In this document: positions 55,690 through 64,000 of the stretch, in pieces
Layout: each line of letters opens with the position of its first letter
Position numbering within the stretch: position 1 is the first letter of the stretch
Source of the DNA: Tremella fuciformis
Lineage: Eukaryota > Basidiomycota > Tremellomycetes > Tremellales > Tremellaceae
Assembly (NCBI GenBank): GCA_032768795.1
Contig: CP136491.1
Coordinates: 2,978,501 to 3,042,500 of the forward strand
Length of the DNA: 64,000 nt
Reading direction: 5' to 3'
Program-made: the position numbers and the translations under genes
The notes under the pieces: model-generated
What the model was told of the DNA's origin: nothing
The model's input: only the letters and a program-made list of their open reading frames with translations
Database searches by the model: none

Positions 55690-58313
55690 CTAGTGGTGGT
55701 CCCTCCACATAGTAAAGCCGAGCTCGCCTCCGTCACACCAGAATCCGTCCGAGCTGGTCTGTTCAGGAGGAGCGGGTGCGACTTGTTCGCGAGTCTGCTC
55801 GACGACTTGGGGGATATGTTGCAGAGATGCGGGTGACCCAGTGGGCATGTCTGGGGACGCACGATCCGAAAATTCATCGATGGACTCGGGCGGGTCGTCA
55901 AACTTGACTTCTTCGACACGGGACTGCTGCTTTGGGCCGGCTTTCGCTCGGTTCGGAATGATCTTGATATGTCTCGCGGCGACGTTCTTCTTTTGCGCTT
56001 GAGGCGTCTTCGGGTCTCGTTTTGAGTGGGCAAGGGGATGCACCTGTGAATGCGGCAACGAAGGGATCTTATAGGACGACATTGGTCTAAGATCGGAATG
56101 GCATTCGTCAGTCTCGGTTTCCGAATCGATAGAGGCTACATCTTCCCCGAAGGAGCTGTTGCTTCCAGTCTCAACCGGCGAGGGCAATCGGGGCCTTGCC
56201 GGTATTCTTGATTGAGTACCGCTTCGTCCGAAGCTCGCGGCAACTTTGGAGCTTGACTTTGCTGTAGTCAGAGTTGACAACTCGACCGGAGCGTTGGTCG
56301 ATTTGGGAGCGCTGGACGAATGGCACGGCCCAAGCCGACTTGCCTGACGAGAAGCGCTTGACTTTGTATGCAGGGTCGGCTTTGTGTCCACGTTTCGTCT
56401 CCGCGTACCCGAGCATTTGTCAGACTGGACGCGAAGCGCTTGAGTCGCCTGAGACTGGCGTGCCAGCTGTGGTACGCTTGCTTCATGGTCGTCCTCAGAT
56501 TCGCTCGAGTCGTCAGATGCCGTCGACGGGGAAGGTGCCCGCTGTTGTCGTTCAACGTGTCTCTTGGGGTGTGTTGCCTCTGCCGTAGTCTTTCGCTTGT
56601 TCGTTGGACGAAGATTGAGCTCGTCAGACTCTTCAGTATCGGTGTCTGATGGCATGCTCTCCAGAACAAGCTGTTGAGCGACTTCGAGGGCTCTGGCCAC
56701 AAAAGTCTTCTCCTTCTGCCCCAAGCGACGACGCGAGCCGGATGACGGAGGTGATATCGGTGAGGGAGCAGGATGGAACGGTGTGGGGGCGCGATCCTGA
56801 CCAGACCTTGGCTGTTCGTCTGGAAGAGGCCGTGCGGCGGAAGGTGGTGCAACAGCCGGACCGATTGACACAGAAGCATGAGACGTGGACTTAGTAGGGT
56901 TAGGTGTCGAGTTAGAATCCCTTCGATCAGGGTTTTGGGCTTGCTTGCCCTCGCCTGTCGTCGTAGTTTCGCGGGATGAGATGGACTTCTTAGCCGCGGT
57001 CATTTCGCTGGGGAAACGTCGGACTGTAGAGGTGTCATCAGGCCCCTCGCGGAAATGCACCGAGGCCGCATAACCGGCTTCGCGAGGTCCACACCGGATG
57101 TCACGGCGTAAGATGCCTTTAGATGGTGGACGCACGTTCTCTTTGAGGCTGCTGTGACCCTGTTGAGCGCGCGCATCTAGGCTATTCAATTCGACTGGTT
57201 TGATTGGCTGTCCAGGCGGGAGAGGCGGGGGATACGGTCCGCCTGTCCGAGATGCATGGCCGATATTGGTCACGCGAGCGCCATTGATTGCTTGAGATGG
57301 AGTGAGCTCTCGATCAAGTTCCGACCGGTGATTAGACTGGAGTGATCGATCCATACGAGAAGATGCCGATCGCGGCACTTGACCTGTCGGTGGTGTGTCG
57401 TAAGTCCGACCGTATCCGATTTCCGGTTGAAGGCGCTGTGCGGCCGGAATAAGTGTTGCATCAATGGCAGGACCTGTCCAGTGTCCTGCGATCCCGTACT
57501 CGGGGGGATCATTTTGCGATGGATGGACAAGCGGCAATCCAGAGGTAGTAGGTGACGGATGCCAAACCCATCTGCCCTTCTGCTCTTGCTGCGGCGGGCC
57601 AATCTGCTCGTAACGAAGAGTCGAAGGCGGATGACCTTGGCGGTGTGGATCGCTGTGTTGGTGATCTTGAATGGCTATCCCATGAGTGTATGGGGACTCG
57701 TAGTCAAAGGACGTGTTCGTAGACGGGTCAATCCTCGATGAAAGGGGAGTGTATGGTGCCTCTGGTTGCTGCGGCCAGGCTTGCGATGCCCAGTGGGCGG
57801 AAGGGTGCGAGAACGGTGGCTGGATCATATGAGGGACGTAGAGAGAGTGTGGTGGCATTGTATCGCCGGCGCCGGTCCCATAGCTCGGTCCCTTGCCCTT
57901 GTATAAAATCTTCATGAGAAACTCGTCGTTGGGTCGTCGGGCCGGCTCCTTGCAGAATCAGCCTTTCTAGATGCAAGAAGATAACCGTCACGCACTGGCG
58001 GACGGTAAATGTCCATGAGACTCGAGCGCAGAGCACTTCCACCCTTTCCGTTCTGAATGATGTGAGTGGCGAGGCGTCGTATCTCGGCCTCGGTCTCTCT
58101 TCTCTCGCGGGCTACTCGAGACATGTGTCGAAAGCTGCTGGACGATTCATCTTCGTCGTTCCGCGGAGTGCCGGCAAATCTGCTCAGTGACCTATCGAAT
58201 TTCGCATTGAGAGACTGTCGAGGCTGTTTCTTGGTCCTCGCCAAACTTGATGATGGCATGAAGGGCATGCTCGAGCTTGCGATCAGACCTTTGGAGCGGA
58301 GAGACGTTATCAC
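55690..58313 (-). CDS. Large disordered protein of unknown function
   Basis: Exon 1 (about 57990-58313) joins exon 2 across a 44-nt intron as DIYRPPEPARRPNDEFLMKI, giving about 855 residues. The ordered part is the first 140 residues: SLSRFAGTPRNDEDESSSSF, then RRETEAEIRRLATHIIQNG, SSLMDIYRPP and FLMKILYKGKGPSYG. The rest is Pro/Ser/Arg/Gln-rich with many SxxxS and basic-acidic patches, and ends in DGFWCDGGELGFTMWRDHH. I do not recognise it. The splice join, with a good acceptor and continued frame, supports a real gene. Low-complexity basic composition would fit a nuclear or scaffold protein, but no function is claimed. Confidence 0.75.
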
Positions 58314-59031
58314 CTACGAATCGGGCAAGGGCCGCTTTCGGGACATATTGGGGGGTTTTGGTGCTTTAGATGCTACTAACGTGGTCAGAAGATGTCAGAT
58401 CATAGGAGGGCGAGCAATGCAGGATACGCCGGGGCATGATCAGTGATTGGAAAGTAGAGAGGCGAAAGGGAAAACAGAAATCAGTCGCCAAGGCAGAACG
58501 ACACCCCCTTACGAGAAAGGTCCAGGCCTGTAACGGCGATCGCCGATTCTCGGTGGCGCGCATGACTTCTCGTCTAGAAGAGGGCTGTGACGCTCGCGAC
58601 GACTGCGACGCCATCACAGCAGTTGGAAAACCGGGGTCATTATTACAATCGGATCCTCCTGCTCACCTCGTCATCCATGCGGCGCGGCGGCTCAGGACCC
58701 TCTACTCTTCGTCTTCTCTTCGTCTCGACTGCTTCTTTTCCGCATCACGAGTAGCGGCACCGCCCCGGAAGCAGCAGGTCTGATCAAAAGAGCCGGTTGA
58801 ACGACGCGCTTGGACTTTACAACCGTGTCCTTGTCTTTCAGATCTACGGGGGTTGAGACGCATCGCTACGCATTGGTGTCATTGTGAAGGGCTATCCGAG
58901 CACCCACGAGCTCCCATTCGACAAGGCGAGCTCTCCATCTGCGGTCGACAGGGCGTGCATCGCACTACTGCCTCACTTCTCGTTATTCCTTTCTTCAAGA
59001 TACTTTGCTGCCGCAGCGTTGAACAATCATC
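58314..59031. other. Intergenic, divergent orphan / NIPA upstream region
   Basis: 718 bp between outward-facing genes. Short frames only. Pyrimidine-rich sequence near 58690-58745 and 58975-59030 may be leader. Confidence 0.4.
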
Positions 59032-61464
59032 ATGTCCGCCTCAGCGTCCGCGAGCATTTCGGCCTCGGCAGTGGCGTCCTCGGCGACGAGCTCGTCAGAT
59101 AGTACAAACACCACATTCAAGATTGTAGGCATCTGCCTCGCAGTTGGAAGCGGGTTCTTCATCGGTGCGAGCTTTGTCGTCAAGAAGAAAGGACTGTTGA
59201 GGGCGACCGCAAAGTACGGAAATGAGACTGGGCAAGGGCATGGATATCTGAAGAGCTGGGTGTGGTGGACGGGCATGTCGATGATGGTAGTGGTGAGCTA
59301 TGCGAGCCCGTGTACGAAGTCGGAGGTGCTGATGGGACAAGGGGGAGATACTCAATTTCGTTGCCTAGTGGGATCTGCCTCACGAAGATATGTCAAGACT
59401 GACCAGTAGTGCATTCACAGAAGCCATTCTCGTTACTCCTATGGGGGCTCTCTCCGTCGTCATCTGCGCCATCTTGTCGCACTTCTTCCTGCGGGAATCC
59501 CTCACATTCTTCGTGAGGTCACCCGCTCGGCAATGAGGGCGCAGCTCATGATCAGGGCTGGATAGGCTGTACCATGTGTATCATCGGAGCAACCATTCTG
59601 GCCCTCAATGCGCCTGAGCAGCCTTCGGCGTCCACGATCAACGAGTTCAAGCACCTCTTCCTTTCGGTCGGATTCCTGGTGTGGGCTGGCATCCTCATCG
59701 CCTCATCCATCGTCCTGGTCTTCTACGCGGCTCCAAGGTGGGGCAAGACGCACATGCTTGTCTACATCATGATCTGCTCTCTCATCGGCGGCATCAGTGT
59801 CAGCTGCACGCAAGGACTTGGGGCGAGCATCCTTACGAGCATTCGAGGGTGGGCGATGTCTCGGCTTCAAGGTATCGTTGCTGATCGGACCAGGGACAAT
59901 CAAGTCAAGAATTGGTTCTTCTGGTTCTTGGCCGGGTTTGTGTGAGTTTTAAGATGCGTTGAGTGGGGCAGTAAGACTGACAGGTAGTGTGATTACGCTT
60001 CTCGTCGAGATCAATTATCTGAACAAGGCTCTGGAGCTCTTCAATGTGAGACAGTCAAGCCAACGCTCCTGGAGCGTGACTCACTTGCAGACCTCGGCCG
60101 TGACTCCCACATATTTCACTATCTTCACATCTGTGCGGACACAGGTTGCGCTCAAAGTACCTTTCAACTGACGAGCAGGCTACTCTCATCACATCCTTCA
60201 TCTTATATCAAGGACTGAAAGCCTCGGTCATTACCCTCATCACCATGGTGCTCGGCTTCATGGTCATCGTACTCGGCATCACCCTGCTTCAAATGTCGAA
60301 AGTCGACCCGAAACACCTGGAGAAGCTGGACCGCAGATCGACCATGCTGTTCGCCGCTGCCAGGTACCCAACCGAAGAGACCGAGAAAGGAGAGGTGACT
60401 GCGCTAGAGGATCCCGGTATGGACGCCCTCAGAGGCGGGTTCGGCGCCGTAGGCAGCATTATCCGTGCTCGTTCCATGAGCAGGAGGATGAGCAACGCTT
60501 CGACCATGAGCGGAGGAAAGCGGTACCCTTACTCAAATCAACAACTGAACCTGTCCACACATGGGATGCAGGGACTTCGACGGTACCAATGTTTGTGCAG
60601 TGAAGCCAGCGGAAGGATGACTGGTTGACATGCAGTGTCCGACAACCCTATGCCATCCGATGCCATGGACCAGATTTCCCTGCACTCGAAAAGCCCCACG
60701 AGCACTCCTGGCCAGCCCTTCCCCTTTCCCTCGCCCAATCGGACAAAGTCGCATCTCAAGGTCAGTAGCGGCAGTGTCTTCGTATGAGAGAGACTAAACT
60801 ACAGTTTGAGGAATCAGACGTCGTACATCAGTATGGCTACACGCATCACGATGGACACACCGATGCGACGCATGAGTCTCGCCCACATACTCAGCCTCAC
60901 CTGAACGTACCTCATCGACCGAGTCGTCAGTTCTCAGCCGCTTCCTATGCCACGATGGAGGACATCAGAGAGGACGAGGACGAGAAGGAGGGCCCGGCGG
61001 TAGTCACTCGAGCAGTGCGCATGCTTCCGTTGGTTCCCCAGTCTGCGCCGGCCGGGCAAACGGTACAGCCTTTCGGATATCCAGACCCCTATCGCCCTTC
61101 GCCGTCGCCCACTGCGCTTCCGCAATCAGCAGGGCCACTCTCGCCTCCACGGTTGCAGCCCTCAAAGTCACAATCCCGGAGTCTGAGCGGATACTTCAAC
61201 TTCGGATCGGGACCCGACCTAGCTTTGGGCAGGAAGAAAAGCTCAGAATCGCCCTCAGAGATACGAGGTGGTACGCATAGGGGCACGAGAGACTACCCCC
61301 ACCTGCCGAAAACGGAGCGGGCCAAAGAGCACGAGGAAAGAGCGGCCTTGGTCCACCCTGATAATGAGGACGACCTGGGAGACCGCACCTTTCGCGATGA
61401 AGACGAGAGAGATTCGATCGACCTGAGCTCGAACGCAGCCATTGTTGGACGAGACCCGCGATAA
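59032..61464 (+). CDS. NIPA-like magnesium transporter
   Basis: Nine-helix transporter of the NIPA (DUF803) family, expected to move Mg2+ across the plasma or an internal membrane. Joined exons: FKIVGICLAVGSGFFIGASF, VVKKKGLLRATAKYGNETGQ, WVWWTGMSMMVV-GEILNFVA across a 49-nt intron, AFTEAILVTPMGALSVVICA, SHFFLRESLTFF, GCTMCIIGATILALNAPEQ, AAPRWGKTHMLVYIMICSLI, GGISVSCTQGLGASILTSIR, NWFFWFLAGFVVITLLVEIN, YLNKALELFN-TSAVTPTYFT, and LGFMVIVLGITLLQMSK. A cytosolic tail of about 300 residues (Ser/Pro/His-rich) follows in two or three exons and ends IVGRDPR. The tail is longer than in animal NIPA proteins. The start at 59032 precedes a Ser/Ala-rich lumenal leader. Confidence 0.93.
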
Positions 61465-62010
61465 AGCCATTGTAGATGGACACTGTGACGTGGACCAAGG
61501 ACGTTTTGTGGATCTAGAGCACATTCATACACCCATCGTGCGATCATCTGCCAGTTGTACAAGTAAAATGAAAGGATGAACCTGCAGCGATCCGTACCTG
61601 TATAGAGTTGATGTGCCTGAACGGTTCGGGCATTGGGTTGGCGGTCTGAACTGGACGGTCATGGCCGGTGGGTAGCGCATGCGCCGTCTAGCTCCAGCAA
61701 TCGTCCATGCTGACTGATAAGTTAGAGATCGGTGGGGGCATCGCTGACACCTCGTCTCTCACTCTTGCCCTCACTTGTCTCACGTCGACTCTCCACTCGT
61801 AGATACAGCATCCAAAGGACGGTACGCAACCCTGTCAACGCCTTTGCAACGTTCCCAAGGACAAGGACACCAATCGATCCTCGCCCGCATCCCTCCCGAC
61901 TCCCCCTCCCCCCTCTCACCGATGACCGCCTCGTAATCGCTCCTCCCTTCCGCTGTCGATCCTGCATCCCTCGCCGATTGTGCATACCATACCCCCAAGT
62001 GTCCAGCACG
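61465..62010. other. Intergenic upstream of the MFS gene
   Basis: 546 bp between two genes on the same strand. The frame upstream of 62011 is open from 61732 but reads Arg/Pro/Thr-rich leader sequence, CT-rich (61750-61800, 61880-61925). Confidence 0.4.
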
Positions 62011-64000
62011 ATGACCTCGTCGCAGGCCGACGCCGGGCATCACCTCGCGCCCCCTTTCCCGCCCTACCTCCAGCCGTCCGCCCGACAGGGATCGTACCAC
62101 TCCCAGCGCTCCGCCCGATCCCAGCACTCGCACCGCTCGTCCCATCCCCACCCGCAGCATCGGGAGTATGTCCCCGCCGCCCCGGAGGTGGTGGCCGCCT
62201 CGGACCTCGACCAAGAGGCGTATGACATCCGCGAGCGGTTCGACGACGCCGCGCAGCCCGATCCTCTGCCTGACGAAGTGTCGCCTGGCGACGAGGAGGT
62301 GCAGCAGCGGCCCGGGTGGCGCCGCCCGCACCCGAATTGGATCCTGCCGTTTGTGCTTGTCACAGCGACCGCCCTGGGCATGTGCATGGCCCCCCGCTCC
62401 GAGCTGTTCATCAACCTCGCCTGTCTTGCCCATCCCCCTCAGCAGCACAAGGGCCTCGACCTCTCCGCCGGCAGCGCTGCGCTCGCCCACTTCGAGGCGG
62501 CGCCGGCGCTGGCGCTGCATGATGAGTTGTCGGCCTCGACGCCGCCCAAGCCCGCGTTGTCTGTCGCGGACGAGTGGTTCATCCGCCTCCAGAGGGAGAT
62601 ATACGAGTACAGGTTCCACCACAAGGCCCTGCATGGCAACTCGACCTCCAGCGCTCCGTCGGTCACCGCCTTCCCCACCGAGCCCCTGCCTGCCCCTCCG
62701 TACCCTACTGGTCAGGCCCCTGTCGAGTTCCCTCAGGAGCCGCCGGCCAGAGGCGGCGACAATGACGAGCCGTCCAGCCAGGGGCCGCCGTATCAGGAGA
62801 TCGACCCCAACCTCTGCAAGCATGATCCCAAGGTCCAAGCTGCAGCCGCCAGAATCACCATGAGTGAGGCGCCCGCCAGTTGTTGTCGTGAAGGCGTGGC
62901 TTACGGGCAGTTATGACCCTCACCATGGGCACGCTCGCCGCGCTGACCACCGGCTTCTGGGGTCAGACGTCTGACCGTATCGGCCGCACAAAGGTCATGA
63001 GCGTAGTGTCTCTCGGAATATTCATCAAGTCTGTCCCACCACGGTTGCTCGCGGGCCAAGCTGACAGAGCAGCGACCTCAACTTTGTGCTGGTGGCGTCC
63101 TTCCCACACCTCGCACCCGGCGGCTACAGAGCCTTGCTCATCGGCCCTACTATCGATGGACTGCTCGGCGGCTTCTCCACTTTGCAAGCGACATTCCACG
63201 CCTATACATCCGATGTCACGCCCGATGGCTCGCGACAGGCCGTGTTTGCCAGACTCATGGGCGTCATCATGACCGGCTTTGCGCTCGGTCCCATCCTCGG
63301 GACATATGCCATCAACATGACCGGCAACATGTGGGTATTGCATCGAGTCCCCGCCACCCCAGGCTGACTCTCAGTATGACCCCGTTCTACATCTCAGCAG
63401 CGGCCGCGGCTCTCTGGGTGCCGGTCTATCTGTTTGTCCTCCCCGAGTCGCTCTCGTCCGAGGCTAGGCAGGAACTCAAATCCCTGCGCAAAGACGCCAG
63501 AGCGCGCTCGGCGGCCAAGGACGCGCTTGACCGAGAATGGGAAGCTGCGACACCGGCTCTCATGGAAGACGAGATGGATCCCCTTCTCGCCTCGCCCCAA
63601 GCGGGAACTTCGGGCTGGGCATCTCTTGCTGGCGCAACTCAAGCTGGATATCACTCGAAGCGCAGGAAGCGGCTCGCTGGTAATTTCAGACGACTCCTTA
63701 GGCGCGTGTTCTCTTTTGCGCGGCCGCTCGGGATCTTCCTTCCGCGTGAGCGGGAGGAGGGCCGTGGCAAGGACTGGAGCTTGACATTGACTGGCCTGGC
63801 CATGTTCTTGGGCTCGATCCTATTTGTGAGCTGCTCGGATCCTTCCCACTCTGATGCCTAACGAGCAGGGTTTGCTCGGTGTCAAGACTCAGTTCACCTT
63901 TTACGCATACGGCTGGACATCAGCAGAGGTCAGTGACATCCTCGTGAGCCATAGTGTCAGGGCTGACCATCATCAGCTCGGTCCGTATATCTCGCTCACG
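62011..64000 (+). CDS. Major facilitator transporter, HIAT1/YCR023c-like (3' end beyond window)
   Basis: A disordered His/Ser/Gln-rich N-terminus of about 100 residues is followed by helix 1 (NWILPFVLVTATALGMCMAP) and RSELFINLACLAH. The large loop between helices 1 and 2 has WFIRLQREIYEYRFHH and ends IDPNLCKHDPKVQAAAARIT, a layout typical of this fungal group. Then TLTMGTLAALTTGFWGQTSD with the MFS signature SDRIGRTKVM, GGYRALLIGPTIDGLLGGFS, FARLMGVIMTGFALGPILGT, FYISAAAAALWVPVYLFVLP and a central cytosolic loop of about 110 residues before TLTGLAMFLGSILF. Introns fall near 62862-62911, 63035-63072, 63330-63373 and 63826-63868. Substrate unknown. The last helices lie beyond the window. Confidence 0.92.

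Noticed and set aside
61780..62838. Minus-strand open frame of 353 codons
   Set aside because: Antisense to the MFS coding exon; Arg/Gly/Leu-rich with no family match.

Overview
The window is 64 kb of GC-rich eukaryotic nuclear DNA. Genes are dense and alternate between strands, and almost all are cut by very short introns (mostly 38-55 nt) with GTxxG donors and a CTGAC/CTRAY branch motif just before AG. Alpha-1,3-glucan synthase, a Kre9/Knh1-like GPI protein, a DUSP-type UBP12, a fungal sterol glucosyltransferase and a GH5_5 cellulase together indicate a filamentous or yeast-like basidiomycete, most likely a Tremellomycete. The species cannot be fixed from the sequence. I rebuilt gene models by hand by joining exons across the two or three reading frames that complete conserved protein families. 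Many splice sites are therefore well supported, but some 5' ends are not.

Layout. 1-5.2 kb: AGS1 (minus, cut by the window start). 6.2-9 kb: membrane-anchored pepsin-like protease. 11.6-12.7 kb: secreted double-psi beta-barrel (expansin/RlpA-like) protein behind a gene-poor 2 kb. 13-17.5 kb: UBP12. 19-21 kb: GH5_5 endoglucanase. 21.5-22.7 kb: acidic orphan protein. 23-26.6 kb: sterol glucosyltransferase, divergent from PAM16 (26.9-27.6). 27.8-36 kb: gene-expression block with TAF12, TAD1, MBF1, a DPB3/CHRAC-type histone-fold protein and SGF73. 36.2-40.8 kb: Kre9-like cell-wall protein, RPS8, an orphan protein and URA5. 41-45.1 kb: ORC4, divergent from the mRNA export factor YRA1.

45.5-53.4 kb is the most interesting part: four consecutive genes that look like a complete GDP-fucose pathway. 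They are GDP-mannose 4,6-dehydratase (minus), a type II membrane O-fucosyltransferase-like protein (plus), an SLC35C1-like GDP-fucose transporter (minus) and GDP-L-fucose synthase (plus). Together they could make GDP-fucose in the cytosol from GDP-mannose, carry it into the Golgi/ER lumen and attach it to an acceptor. The acceptor is unknown.

53.9-64 kb: saccharopine-dehydrogenase-like oxidoreductase, a large disordered orphan protein, a NIPA-type magnesium transporter and the first part of an MFS transporter cut by the window end.

Other sequence-level points are two GC-AG introns placed exactly inside conserved catalytic or ligand-binding segments, a coding exon in PAM16 that is only the ATG, a 226-nt 5'UTR intron in RPS8, and a 267-nt intron in YRA1 where neighbouring genes have introns of about 45 nt. 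I saw no tRNA, rRNA, transposon or CRISPR array.
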